From the NCBI GenBank assembly GCA_011043895.1, contig DRBZ01000006.1, positions 1 to 35,425 of the forward strand: 35,425 bases of DNA, written 5' to 3'. The position numbers were made by a program, and so were the translations under genes. Of this stretch, positions 1 through 9,120 are shown one piece after another (the stretch's first letter is position 1; every line of letters starts with the position of its first letter). The DNA comes from Candidatus Cloacimonadota bacterium (GTDB taxonomy: Bacteria > Cloacimonadota > Cloacimonadia > JGIOTU-2). The notes below the pieces were generated by a model. That model made no database searches. It worked only from the letters and a program-made list of their open reading frames with translations, and was not told the origin of the DNA.

Positions 1-312
1 GTAATTTTCCAACAAAATATATCGCAAACCCTTTATCTATAGTAATCCACAGAAATCACCTCCAAATTTTTGGGGGTATCCCTGTTTTCCGTAGCTGTAA
101 TATCTCACCTACTCTCAGATTTATTCCCGGATACTATTTCGATATAATCTTAAGCTGCATTACTTTTTAAAAATCTTCCAGATCTTTTTTGTTTCTCACT
201 TCAAAGGTGCAGGATTTTGATTTTCCAACGTTTTTTTGCTTGGATGTGCTGTCTGATTTCTTCTGATATGTCAAGTGCGGACACTTCTGGAAGATACTTT
301 AATGGAAAATAG

Positions 313-682
313 ATTGTTGCTTACAATTCATATAATTATGGTATCTGGGTAAGCGAAGCTCTTCCATCTATCACCTATTCTGATTTCTACGATAATGAAT
401 TTGAAAATTTTTTTGGTTGTGGAGATTCTGTTGGAAGTAATGTTTCCACAAACGTCAATGGAGATAGTTGCGATGTATATTATAATATCCAGGAAGATCC
501 GTTGTTCGTAGTTCCTGCAGATGAAGATTATCATCTAACCTGGACAGATTATTCATGATGAAATGAATGTTGGATAACATTCACTAACTTATCCGGTTAA
601 CAATTTATCATCTGGAATATATTTCATCATGATGAACATTGAGGGCAATGAAACGATCAGGAAGGTGGTATTGTTGAGATAA
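313..682 (+). pseudogene. Decayed 3' end of a secreted beta-helix protein with a T9SS-like C-terminal tail
   Basis: No intact gene is present in the first 796 bases, but two broken coding pieces can be read on the plus strand. Frame 1 is open from 313 to 555 and gives NYGIWVSEALPSITYSDFY, then DVYYNIQEDPLFVVPADEDY; this is the usual wording of parallel beta-helix surface proteins in FCB-group genomes. An in-frame TAG at 310 and the TGA at 556 break it. A second piece (frame 2, about 578-682) reads NNLSSGIYFIMMNIEGNE and ends VVLLR-stop, which matches a type IX secretion C-terminal sorting tail and resembles the tail of the intact gene at 797-4285. The segment that should join the two pieces is missing, so I infer a frameshift plus internal deletion. 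Upstream of 313 I see only weak traces and no clear beginning. The minus-strand ORF at 328-534 is a shadow of this remnant. Confidence 0.6.
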
Positions 683-796
683 GAAGGATTTACTTTTTTT
701 GTGGTCATTCGAGTCTTTCATGGTTCACTCTTCTTACAATTCTGGACATAAAAATACCTTTTTTCTTTTTGTATGAAAATTTTATAAAGGGGCAAA

Positions 797-3700
797 ATGA
801 AAAAGATTTTGTGTACTCTCGCAGTTTTTATCCTTGCAAATACTGCTCTTTTTGCAGGCAAACATTTTACCTTTAACACAAAAGGTGATGGTATAGACAT
901 TCATTTTACAGATAGCAGAGCAACAGAGATTTTAGAAGAAAAGGTTATATCTACGACTATTACATTACCCTCAATGGATGTTGAAATCATTATCAACGAT
1001 TGTACAATTGCAGAATATTCCACTGATGGTGAACTTCTTTCTACATACAAAGGGAGTGCGGGTCAAAGAATCGCCGTAGCAAATAGTTTTGCATTTCGTG
1101 AACTGATCGGACATACTATCACTATTAAGAATGTAATTTACGATAAAGAAAAGGATATATACTCCGAAATAGTATCTGCAGATATCTCGGTCATCCCAAG
1201 AGGGCAGTTCAATTATCCGGGAAGCATCTCAAGAGTGTATAAACCTGTATATAGAAGTTTGGTAGAAAACTTCGATTCGTCCTATCTGGCTGGACTTCCC
1301 ACTGAGCCATCCAAAATGCTTATTATTTGTCATCAAATTCTGGCAAATTACATTCAGGATTTCATTAACTGGAAAGAAGCAAAGGGTATAGAGTGCCAGG
1401 TAGCAACTCTTGATGAAACCGGCACAACTTCTAATGAAGTAAAGGCATACATTCAGCAGGTATATGATACGTCAGATGTGCCACCGGATTATGTACTCCT
1501 CATCGGAGATGTTGACGATTATTTTGCAGTTCCTTCCTTCTATTTTAGCGCAGAAAATGATGTGTCGGATCATCCATACTCAATGCTTGCAGGTTCTGAT
1601 TATTTTCCTGAGGTAATAGTTGGTAGAATTTCAATCGATGAAGTAAATCAGCTTTGGACAATCATAAACAAAGTTGTATCATATGAAAAAACACCATATG
1701 TAACTGAACCCGAATGGTTGAAAAAAGCGCTTGTGGTAGCTGGAAATTACAGCACAACACCTCCCACGCCAAGTACTCCTGTAAAAGTATCCCGCTGGTT
1801 ACGTGACAAAATGTTGAATTATGGATTTTCTCAGGTTGATACGGTTTTCTATCCTCCCATATATCCAGGCACTTCAGAGATCATCAGCAGAATAAATGCA
1901 GGAATCAGTTTTCTTAATTACCGTGGATGGGGTGACGCCAATGGATGGCATTATCCAGAGTTCCATGTCAGTGACATGACCAGTTTGAGCAACGGCTTAT
2001 TAACCCCAGTTGTGACATCTTTTGTGTGTAATACAGGTGATTTTGCAAATACTTCTGCTGATCCTTGTTTTGGAGAAGCAATCACCCAGCTTGGTACACC
2101 CACCGCTCCTCAGGGAGGAGTTGTTTTTATCGGTCCTTCGGATCTGCACACAAGCACAAAATTAAATAATTCAATATTTTCCGGATTTTATTATGGTTTA
2201 CTCGACGAAGGGATCTATGATTTTGGCTCGGCAGTGCTTCGAGGAAAAGTTGAGCTATATCATAATTTCCCCCTGCAACAAGCACCTGGAGAGCAGGTTG
2301 AATTTTATTTTCATGTATATAATATTCTCGGAGATCCCAGTCTCACTATGTGGACAACGATTCCGGAGGAAATCGATTGCACACTTCCGGGTTCACTGAG
2401 TATCGGGACAAATTATCTGGATATTGCATGTCCAAATCTTGATGATGCTGTTGTTACTGCGATTAAAGATGGTGAGTTCTACAGTGTGGAAATGATTGAA
2501 AATGGACAGACAACATTGGCAATCTCCCCACAATCCGAGGGCACTATGACAATAACAATTACCAGCCCTAATTATATTCCATTCATTCAGGATATAGATG
2601 TTATTCAGGAAACAGTTGATGTTGGTGTACTTAGTTATGATGCTGATCCCGCTCTTGTTGCTGGAAGTACAAGCGATATCAATATAACGCTGAAAAATTA
2701 TGGAACTGGTTCTGCTGGAGGAGTACAGGCAACGCTTTCTTCCAATAGTGATTATGTAAATATCGGAACACCTACACAATCCTTTGGCGATATTGCTGCT
2801 GGGGAAACAGCAGATGGTTCTTATGACGTTACTATGGACGTCGAAACTCCCGATAATGAGGTTATAGAATTTACTCTTGCAATATCTCCTGATAATATAG
2901 CTAAAATCTCTATGTTAACTTCTTCTCTTGTCTTTGAGGTTGATGCAGTTAATGTAGTGACAGATAATGGCTGGCTTATCTCAGGGCAAACTAATGAGAT
3001 CCATGTAACAATAAAAAATATCGGTTCTCTTGATGGAAACAATATTCAAGGAACCTTATCAGTTTACAGCGATGCTGCAACTATGATATCTAACCAAGCA
3101 TCGTTTGGAACTATTACTGCAGGTACTACTGGTCAGGGGACATTTGATGTGGAAATCTCTGCTAACTGCTTCATCGGCAGGAACATTCCTTTTGAGCTGG
3201 TTTTAACCGATGAAGAGGGGAGAATTGACCATGTATATTTTTCCCTGGAAGTAGGTCCTGTAGATACTTCGGCTCCAACCGGACCTGATGCGTATGGGTA
3301 TTATGCCTATGATAGCTATGATGTTGATTATGATGAAGTGCCAACCTACGAGTGGATTGAAATCGACCCGAATGAAGGTGGACTGGGCGAAGTAATTTTG
3401 ATGGTTGATGATGATTCAGAAACCATCGATCTGCCTTTCGATTTTACCTTTTATGGAGAAATTTTCAATGAGATAACTATCTGTTCGAATGGATGGATAT
3501 CTTTTATTACCAATAATTGGACGAATTTCAGAAATTGGGATATTCCTTCAGCCCTAGGACCTTATGGGCAAGTTTGTGCATATTGGGATGATCTTATTGG
3601 AGAAACCTTTACAATCAACGATACAATTTATCATCATGATATGCGGATATGCCATTATTACGATGCAGCACAAAATAGATTTATCATTGAATGGAATGGA

Positions 3701-4285
3701 TGCGTGAACAGATTTGATGATACTTCTGTAGAGAAATTTGAATTGATACTCTTTGATCCTGCTTACACGCCTGCAAATGATGGCAATGGAGAAATCCAGA
3801 TAAATTATAAAACGATAAATAATCCGGATGCTACGAGCAATTATAGTACGGTTGGCATTGAGAATCTCGATCAATCTGATGGAGTACTTTATACGTATGC
3901 AAATGTGTATCCTGCAAGTGCTACTGAACTCGAGAACGAATTGGCAATCAAATTTACCACCGATCCTCCTGATCCCTATTATGATTTTGATGAATCGGAA
4001 ATTGAAACAGTTACACTTCAGATCTATCCTCAACCAACTGAAGGTATAACGCAGATAAGTTATAAAAGAAAAGAGATTTCGCCAGATCAGATTACTGCAT
4101 CGATCTACAATATTAAAGGGCAGAAGATCATAGAACTGACACCAGAAACCTCAGAGGATAAGGTTATAATCTTAACCTGGGATGGTCGGAATGAAGCTCA
4201 AAATGCTGTACCAAATGGAATATACTTTATCAAGATAAGAGATAATAAAACTCAGATTATTGATAAAATAATTCTTTTAAAATAG
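797..4285 (+). CDS. Gingipain-like C25 family cysteine peptidase with T9SS-type C-terminal domain
   Basis: Predicted secreted cysteine protease of 1162 residues. A Sec signal peptide covers about residues 1-20 (hydrophobic run ending ALFA). The peptidase C25 domain spans roughly 170-520, with typical strings such as PPDYVLLIGDVDDY, FPEVIVGRIS and YNILGDPSL. The catalytic cysteine is probably C411 in SFVCNTGDF. The histidine motif, normally NYxGHG in gingipains, reads NYRGWGDANGWH here, so H385 may be the base or the site may differ. Two CARDB-like Ig modules follow (about 604-705 and 714-815), then a beta-sandwich region (about 825-1060), then an FlgD-like domain ending GIYFIKIRDNKTQIIDKIIL, the pattern of type IX secretion sorting tails. 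The ATG at 797 has an AAGGGG ribosome site. The protein should cross the inner membrane by Sec and the outer membrane by T9SS. Substrate unknown; family assignment is firm, activity is not. Confidence 0.85.
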   Translation: MKKILCTLAVFILANTALFAGKHFTFNTKGDGIDIHFTDSRATEILEEKVISTTITLPSMDVEIIINDCTIAEYSTDGELLSTYKGSAGQRIAVANSFAFRELIGHTITIKNVIYDKEKDIYSEIVSADISVIPRGQFNYPGSISRVYKPVYRSLVENFDSSYLAGLPTEPSKMLIICHQILANYIQDFINWKEAKGIECQVATLDETGTTSNEVKAYIQQVYDTSDVPPDYVLLIGDVDDYFAVPSFYFSAENDVSDHPYSMLAGSDYFPEVIVGRISIDEVNQLWTIINKVVSYEKTPYVTEPEWLKKALVVAGNYSTTPPTPSTPVKVSRWLRDKMLNYGFSQVDTVFYPPIYPGTSEIISRINAGISFLNYRGWGDANGWHYPEFHVSDMTSLSNGLLTPVVTSFVCNTGDFANTSADPCFGEAITQLGTPTAPQGGVVFIGPSDLHTSTKLNNSIFSGFYYGLLDEGIYDFGSAVLRGKVELYHNFPLQQAPGEQVEFYFHVYNILGDPSLTMWTTIPEEIDCTLPGSLSIGTNYLDIACPNLDDAVVTAIKDGEFYSVEMIENGQTTLAISPQSEGTMTITITSPNYIPFIQDIDVIQETVDVGVLSYDADPALVAGSTSDINITLKNYGTGSAGGVQATLSSNSDYVNIGTPTQSFGDIAAGETADGSYDVTMDVETPDNEVIEFTLAISPDNIAKISMLTSSLVFEVDAVNVVTDNGWLISGQTNEIHVTIKNIGSLDGNNIQGTLSVYSDAATMISNQASFGTITAGTTGQGTFDVEISANCFIGRNIPFELVLTDEEGRIDHVYFSLEVGPVDTSAPTGPDAYGYYAYDSYDVDYDEVPTYEWIEIDPNEGGLGEVILMVDDDSETIDLPFDFTFYGEIFNEITICSNGWISFITNNWTNFRNWDIPSALGPYGQVCAYWDDLIGETFTINDTIYHHDMRICHYYDAAQNRFIIEWNGCVNRFDDTSVEKFELILFDPAYTPANDGNGEIQINYKTINNPDATSNYSTVGIENLDQSDGVLYTYANVYPASATELENELAIKFTTDPPDPYYDFDESEIETVTLQIYPQPTEGITQISYKRKEISPDQITASIYNIKGQKIIELTPETSEDKVIILTWDGRNEAQNAVPNGIYFIKIRDNKTQIIDKIILLK

Positions 4286-4301
4286 GAAATAGGAGTACAA
4301 A

Positions 4302-5747
4302 GTGAAAGACCTTTTACAACTTGCCTTGGATGCTGCAATCTTGCACGGAGCATCCTATGCTGATATTCGTATAATAAACCTAAAAAATCAGAGTCTTGAG
4401 GTGAAGAATGGTGACCTTGAGACACTCGATAATAGCGACTCTCTCGGATTTGGTATTCGAGTGATTGCAAATGGTTCATGGGGATTTGCATCAAGTTCGA
4501 TCGTAACGAATAACGAGATTAAAAAAGTTGCGAAACAATCGGTCAAGATCGCCAAAGCTTCTGCCACACTACGGAAAAACAGTATTATCCTTGCACCAGA
4601 ACCTGTGCATCAGGATATTTGGACATCACCATATATTATCGATCCATTTGAGGTTTCAACAGAAGAAAAACTAGAGCTTCTCTATAAAATCAATAGCATT
4701 CTCAGGAAAAAAGACAAAATAAAAGTAGCGGAATCTTCGATGAGTTTCCTAAAAGAACATCAGTGGATGGCAAACACAGAGGGTACCTTTATCGAACAAA
4801 TATTACTCAGAAGTGGTGGAGGATATTCTGCCACTGCAGTTGATGGACCAAATGTTCAGGTTCGATCATATCCAGCTTCTTTTGGAGGACAATACTCGCA
4901 GATGGGATATGAGTTCATACTTGGAACTCCCTTTGTTGAGAATGCAGAACGGATTCGTGAAGAAGCGATTGCATTACTGGATGCTCCTGATTGCCCGGTT
5001 GGTGAGAAGGATCTGATCCTTGAAGGAAGCCAGCTTGCCCTACAGATACATGAATCCATCGGGCATCCTTCCGAGCTGGACAGAGTGCTTGGTATGGAAG
5101 CAAATTATGCAGGAACAAGCTTCCTTACTACTGATCTCTACAGAGATTTTCATTATGGTTCATCAATCGTAAATGTGGTAGCTGATTCGACCGTGCCAAC
5201 AGGGCTTGCAACCTTTGGATATGACGATGATGGCGTTCGTGCACAGCGTTATCATATGATACAGAATGGATTATACAAGATGTATCTGACAAACCGTGAA
5301 CTTGCGCATGTCATAGGAGATAAAAGAAGTCGGGGATGTAATCGAGCTGACGGTTATGACAATATTCCAATGATCCGTATGGTAAATATTTCACTTATGC
5401 CTGTTCTGGGGACTCTTGATGAGCTTATAGCAGATACAAAAGATGGAATCCTTATGGAGACCAACAAAACCTGGAGTATTGATCAACGGCGTTTGAATTT
5501 TCAATTCACTACAGAAATGGGTTGGGAGATCAAAAATGGTAAGAAGGTTAGAATGGTAAAAAATCCCACCTATCAAGGCATTACTCCAAAATTCTGGCAG
5601 AGTTGCGATGCGATCTGCGGTGAAGAGGAATGGCAACTCTGGGGTGTGCCAAATTGTGGGAAAGGACAACCTGGACAAACAGCAGAGATGTCTCACGGTG
5701 CAGCACCAGCACGATTCAGAAAAGTTACAGTCGGAGTAAATAAATGA
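4302..5747 (+). CDS. tldD: TldD-family metalloprotease (TldD/PmbA)
   Basis: 481-residue member of the TldD/TldE (PmbA) metalloprotease family. In well-studied bacteria TldD and TldE form a heterodimer that processes small peptides in the cytoplasm, for example antitoxins and modified-peptide precursors. The zinc site is visible as HESIGH at about residues 250-255. The C-terminal cysteine ligand is probably in VPNCGKGQPGQ, followed by the conserved MSHGAAPARFRKV-type ending. The start is a GTG at 4302, supported by AGGAG at 4291-4295; no better ATG is near. It lies 16 nt after the C25 peptidase gene and overlaps the next gene by 4 nt (ATGA), suggesting one operon. TldE, the usual non-metal partner, is not adjacent, so it is encoded elsewhere or this protein works alone. 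The having-HExxxH form marks it as TldD rather than TldE. Confidence 0.92.
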   Translation: MKDLLQLALDAAILHGASYADIRIINLKNQSLEVKNGDLETLDNSDSLGFGIRVIANGSWGFASSSIVTNNEIKKVAKQSVKIAKASATLRKNSIILAPEPVHQDIWTSPYIIDPFEVSTEEKLELLYKINSILRKKDKIKVAESSMSFLKEHQWMANTEGTFIEQILLRSGGGYSATAVDGPNVQVRSYPASFGGQYSQMGYEFILGTPFVENAERIREEAIALLDAPDCPVGEKDLILEGSQLALQIHESIGHPSELDRVLGMEANYAGTSFLTTDLYRDFHYGSSIVNVVADSTVPTGLATFGYDDDGVRAQRYHMIQNGLYKMYLTNRELAHVIGDKRSRGCNRADGYDNIPMIRMVNISLMPVLGTLDELIADTKDGILMETNKTWSIDQRRLNFQFTTEMGWEIKNGKKVRMVKNPTYQGITPKFWQSCDAICGEEEWQLWGVPNCGKGQPGQTAEMSHGAAPARFRKVTVGVNK

Positions 5748-7351
5748 TGAAACTAGTTACATTTATATTAGTTCTATTAATTCTGTTCATAGCTTCTTGT
5801 TCGTTGTTTAAACCCTATTCAGCCAAGGATATTGAATCGAGCATTCCGATTGAGTATCGTGAAAAGGTACTGGAAACACTTGATGAAGCTGGTGATAACC
5901 AGAAGGAATTGCTCAAGGTGCTCTATCACTATAAAAATGATCCTCAAAAGCTGGAAGCAGCATCTTTTCTTATTGCTTATATGCCCGATCATGGCTATGC
6001 AAACGTCGCACTGGTCGATTCTCTTGGAGAAAAAGTTCCCCTCAATGTGATGGATTTTGAAACAGCACAAGAGGTTCAGACGCATATTGATTTTCTTGAG
6101 AAGGAGTTGGGCGAGCTTCAGTACAAACTTATAGAAAAAAGAGAGGATGAGAAAACGATCACCGCAGATTATTTGATTAATGATATCGATCTTGCTTTTC
6201 ATGCCTATGAAACTTTGCCCTGGACAAAGCAATATTCATGGGAAGATTTTAAAGAATATATTCTTCCATACCGAGGATCATCAGAGCCAATTTCAAACTG
6301 GAGACGATATTTCTGGGAAGAATTTGCAGATCTGAGGGATTCCACAAATGACGCACTAGAGCTTGCTTTTCTTGTGAATGACAGAGCTCGAAAGTTGTTC
6401 ACCTTCAAAGATGTTTTCTATTACCATCCAGCGGATCAAGGGCTTGAAGACATGCTTAAAAATGGGTATGGTCGCTGTGAAGATATGACTAATTTTGCGA
6501 TCTATGCTATGCGTGCTAATGGATTGGCTATCACCAGTGATTACACTCCATACTGGCCGGATAGATCCAATAATCATGCGTGGAACTCAATAGTTTTGCC
6601 CGATGGAGAAGTGATACCTTTCATGGGTTCAGAAGCGAATCCGGGAAGCTATAACCTGCAGGATAGAATAGCAAAAGTATATCGAAAGCTCTTTTCTCAG
6701 GAAAAGGGTACCCTTGAGCAGCTCATGCCAGATTCCCTGAAAGCACCACCATGGCTTGGATATAGCAATTTCAGAGATGTTACGAATAAATATGTAAATG
6801 TTTCTGATGTAAAAGTAAATGTTGATACAGAAGAACTTTTCCTATACATTGCAGTGTATAATGACAATAAATGGAATCCGATCCATTGGGGTGAAGTTGT
6901 GGATAACAATTCAGTAACGTTTACTGCCATGGGTCGGGATATTGCGTATCTACCAGTTTCTTATGAAGTTGTTGATACAATAGTGGTTGATGATGAAGAA
7001 AAACCACAATACGAGGTAATCCCTGCAGCAGCACCTTTTATTCTAACCACGGAAGGTATTCCTGAATATTTTGATAATTCTCCATTTGCCGGGCGAGAAA
7101 AGATCAATCAAGAGTTCAGCATGCACAAAACCGGACATGGTAGAGCTAACAAAATAAAAATGGATAGCACATATACATGGTTTGCATGGGCAGAGAATGA
7201 TTGGGAAGTCCTAGCTGATACAACAGCAGCCAGTGATTCACTGGTTTTTGAGTATTATTATCCAAATTCATTATACAAAGTAGAGGAAGAATGTCTTCAT
7301 CCTGATCCGAGGATTTTTACCGTTGAAGACGGAGAAGTCATTTTCTGGTAA
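5744..7351 (+). CDS. Lipoprotein with transglutaminase-like (papain-fold) domain
   Basis: 535-residue predicted lipoprotein. The N-terminus has a charged start, a hydrophobic stretch and a lipobox IASC with C19 as the lipidated residue. The centre carries a transglutaminase-like domain: C245 in GYGRCEDMTNFA, H278 in SNNHAWNSIV, and an aspartate shortly after in LPDGEVIPF form the expected Cys-His-Asp triad. Helical sequence precedes it (about 30-200), and beta-rich sequence follows it (about 370-535) with no family I recognise. Such domains in bacteria are mostly peptidases or amidases acting on peptides or peptidoglycan rather than cross-linking enzymes. ATG at 5744 overlaps the tldD stop by 4 nt, so translation is probably coupled; a second ATG at 5747 is equally possible. 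The gene ends at a strong hairpin terminator. Enzyme fold is well supported; substrate is unknown. Confidence 0.75.
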   Translation: MMKLVTFILVLLILFIASCSLFKPYSAKDIESSIPIEYREKVLETLDEAGDNQKELLKVLYHYKNDPQKLEAASFLIAYMPDHGYANVALVDSLGEKVPLNVMDFETAQEVQTHIDFLEKELGELQYKLIEKREDEKTITADYLINDIDLAFHAYETLPWTKQYSWEDFKEYILPYRGSSEPISNWRRYFWEEFADLRDSTNDALELAFLVNDRARKLFTFKDVFYYHPADQGLEDMLKNGYGRCEDMTNFAIYAMRANGLAITSDYTPYWPDRSNNHAWNSIVLPDGEVIPFMGSEANPGSYNLQDRIAKVYRKLFSQEKGTLEQLMPDSLKAPPWLGYSNFRDVTNKYVNVSDVKVNVDTEELFLYIAVYNDNKWNPIHWGEVVDNNSVTFTAMGRDIAYLPVSYEVVDTIVVDDEEKPQYEVIPAAAPFILTTEGIPEYFDNSPFAGREKINQEFSMHKTGHGRANKIKMDSTYTWFAWAENDWEVLADTTAASDSLVFEYYYPNSLYKVEEECLHPDPRIFTVEDGEVIFW

Positions 7352-7377
7352 AAATTTTTAACCAAAAATCGACGAAG

Positions 7378-7404
7378 GCGAGGATGCACATCCTCGCTTT
7401 CTTT
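7378..7404 (+). terminator. Rho-independent terminator after the lipoprotein gene
   Basis: A perfect 9-bp stem GCGAGGATG/CATCCTCGC with a 2-nt formal loop is followed by TTTCTTTT. It sits 26 nt after the lipoprotein stop and closes the C25-tldD-lipoprotein unit. On the opposite strand no T-run follows directly, so it probably works mainly for the plus strand, although it also lies downstream of the convergent aldehyde dehydrogenase gene. Confidence 0.85.
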
Positions 7405-7425
7405 TATGCTCGTTTTGCTGTTATA

Positions 7426-8838
7426 TCATATCACAAGCAGTTTCAACTCGGTCATTTCCTCAATAGAGTATCTGACTCCTTCACGTCCGAAACCTGAATT
7501 TTTCACACCGCCATAGGGCATCTGGTCAACACGGAAAGTAGGAGTATTATTGATGATTACCCCGCCCACTTCCAATTTTTTGAATGCAGTTTTTGTGTGT
7601 TGTAGATTATTAGTAAATACTCCTGCCTGAAGTCCGTAATCAGAATTATTTACCATGTCGATCGCCTGTTCAAATTGAGTAAAAGGAGTGAGGGTAACGA
7701 TTGGAGCAAATACTTCATTCTTTTCAACCTTCATGGCAGGTGTGGTATCGGTCAGTATCGTTGCCTGAAGTTTTGTGCCTTCACGATTTCCACCACAACA
7801 AATTTTTGCTCCTAGTTTGGTAGCTTCATCGATCCAGCTCTCAGCTCGTATTGCTTCCTGCTCGTTTATCATACAGTTGAGGAATGCTTCCCCATCAAGT
7901 GGATGGCCGATTGTAAGATTTTTAGTCTTTTCTGTAAATTTTGCTGAGAATTCATCAAATTTGGATTTATGAATGAAGATTCTCTGCGTGTGTATACAAA
8001 CCTGCCCGGCATAGGCAAATCCGCCCACTAATGATTTCTCGACAGCAGCATCAATATCAGCATCTTCATCAATGATAACTCCCGCATTTCCACCAAGTTC
8101 AAGACAGACTTTCTTTTTGCCGCACTGATCTTTGAGCTTCCATCCGACAGGAGGACTTCCGGTAAAGCTTATCATTTTGATGCCTTCACTTTTCACGGCG
8201 CTCATTATTTCTGCACCTGGGCAGGGAAGTACTGACAGCATACCATCCGGTACGTATTTTATCACAATTTCTGCAAGATTGAGCGCTGAAAGGGGTGCCA
8301 ACGAGGATGGTTTTATAATGATCGGATTACCGACTGCAAGTGCAGGGGCAACCTTGTGTGCAACCAGATTCAAGGGAAAATTAAAAGGTGTTATTCCAAG
8401 TACGGTACCCAGAGGGAATCGTTTGACTAAAGCGCTTTTTTTTTCACCTTTTGGAACACTATCCAAATCGAAGTATTCACCATCGATACGTTTCGATTCC
8501 TCAGCAGCAAGTATGAACGTTTGTACAGCTCTCTGTACCTCTCCCCTTGCAAAATTGATATTCTTACCACATTCAAGCGCTAGAGTTTCTGCAAATGATT
8601 CTGCAGAATTTTCGATATCTCGTGCAATTGCAATTAAGATTTCTGCACGTTTCCATGTAGGCATATTCTTTGTTTGTGGAAAAAATGCTGCTGCTTTTTT
8701 TATCGCCTGTTGTATATGCGTTTCATTCGCCAAAGATACGTCTCCCACAATTTCATTATCATGGGGGCATAGTACTGTTTTAGATTCCTTGGTTTTTACG
8801 GGTGTGTTGCCTATAAAAAGCGGATATTCTTTACTCAT
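7426..8838 (-). CDS. NAD(P)-dependent aldehyde dehydrogenase
   Basis: 470-residue aldehyde dehydrogenase that oxidises an aldehyde to the acid using NAD(P). Visible motifs are the cofactor-loop PFNFP with N153, K176 in IIIKPSS, the general base E247 in LELGGNAG, the nucleophile C281 in GQVCIHTQRIF, and the C-terminal MPYGGVKNSGFGREG. The whole family length is present. The GQVCIHTQRIF wording is seen in soluble non-phosphorylating glyceraldehyde-3-phosphate or lactaldehyde dehydrogenase-like enzymes, but the substrate cannot be fixed from sequence. The ORF track extends to 8994; I chose the ATG at 8838 because AGAAGG lies 6-7 nt upstream on the minus strand, the product then begins at the normal family start, and a promoter lies just beyond. 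It stands alone, divergent from hflK and convergent with the lipoprotein gene. Confidence 0.93.
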   Translation of the reverse strand: MSKEYPLFIGNTPVKTKESKTVLCPHDNEIVGDVSLANETHIQQAIKKAAAFFPQTKNMPTWKRAEILIAIARDIENSAESFAETLALECGKNINFARGEVQRAVQTFILAAEESKRIDGEYFDLDSVPKGEKKSALVKRFPLGTVLGITPFNFPLNLVAHKVAPALAVGNPIIIKPSSLAPLSALNLAEIVIKYVPDGMLSVLPCPGAEIMSAVKSEGIKMISFTGSPPVGWKLKDQCGKKKVCLELGGNAGVIIDEDADIDAAVEKSLVGGFAYAGQVCIHTQRIFIHKSKFDEFSAKFTEKTKNLTIGHPLDGEAFLNCMINEQEAIRAESWIDEATKLGAKICCGGNREGTKLQATILTDTTPAMKVEKNEVFAPIVTLTPFTQFEQAIDMVNNSDYGLQAGVFTNNLQHTKTAFKKLEVGGVIINNTPTFRVDQMPYGGVKNSGFGREGVRYSIEEMTELKLLVI

Positions 8839-8865
8839 ATAAAACCTTCTTCTGAGTTTATAAAA

Positions 8866-8895
8866 AGTATCCATAGAATTAATTTGTGATGTCAA
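8866..8895 (-). promoter_or_regulatory. Candidate promoter for the aldehyde dehydrogenase gene
   Basis: On the minus strand a perfect TTGACA (-35) is followed after 18 nt by GATACT (4 of 6 matches to TATAAT). It lies 28 nt upstream of the chosen ATG at 8838, a good distance for a short leader, and supports the shorter start over the ORF-track start. Confidence 0.5.
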
Positions 8896-8977
8896 ATTTT
8901 TTAAAACAAGCAGAATATTAAATCTATCGAAAGAGAATCCCCAAAAATATAATTTTTTACGAAATCCTTGCAATTTA

Positions 8978-9006
8978 TTGAATTTTGTATACACTTTTAG
9001 TAAATA
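8978..9006 (+). promoter_or_regulatory. Candidate promoter for hflK-hflC
   Basis: TTGAAT, a 17-nt spacer and TAAATA lie about 115 nt upstream of the hflK ATG in the otherwise empty 282-nt divergent gap. Matches are moderate and AT-rich DNA gives such hits by chance, so this is a suggestion only. Confidence 0.3.
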
Positions 9007-9120
9007 TGATAGATAAAAACAAATTGCGCAATGAAATCTATGTTGTTTTACAGAATCAGAATTCTCGTTTATTAAACAGTAAAATTATAACATCATTTGT
9101 TACAACAATCAGGAGTTAAG

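Noticed and set aside
1-312. Possible further coding or a mobile-element end at the window start.
   Set aside because: No terminal repeats, no transposase fragment and no sustained frame could be read; I see nothing that can be supported there beyond faint traces of the beta-helix remnant.
328-534. Minus-strand 68-residue ORF in the first kilobase.
   Set aside because: It is a shadow of the plus-strand beta-helix remnant, which reads as a recognisable protein.
8132-8842. A 236-residue plus-strand ORF opposite the aldehyde dehydrogenase.
   Set aside because: It lies entirely opposite a clear aldehyde dehydrogenase gene with all catalytic motifs and has no ribosome site or recognisable family.
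9006-9119. A 37-codon ORF (MIDKNKLRNEIYVV...) between the aldehyde dehydrogenase and hflK.
   Set aside because: It has no ribosome site, overlaps the candidate hflK promoter and the hflK ribosome site, and resembles nothing I know; chance in AT-rich DNA is likely.
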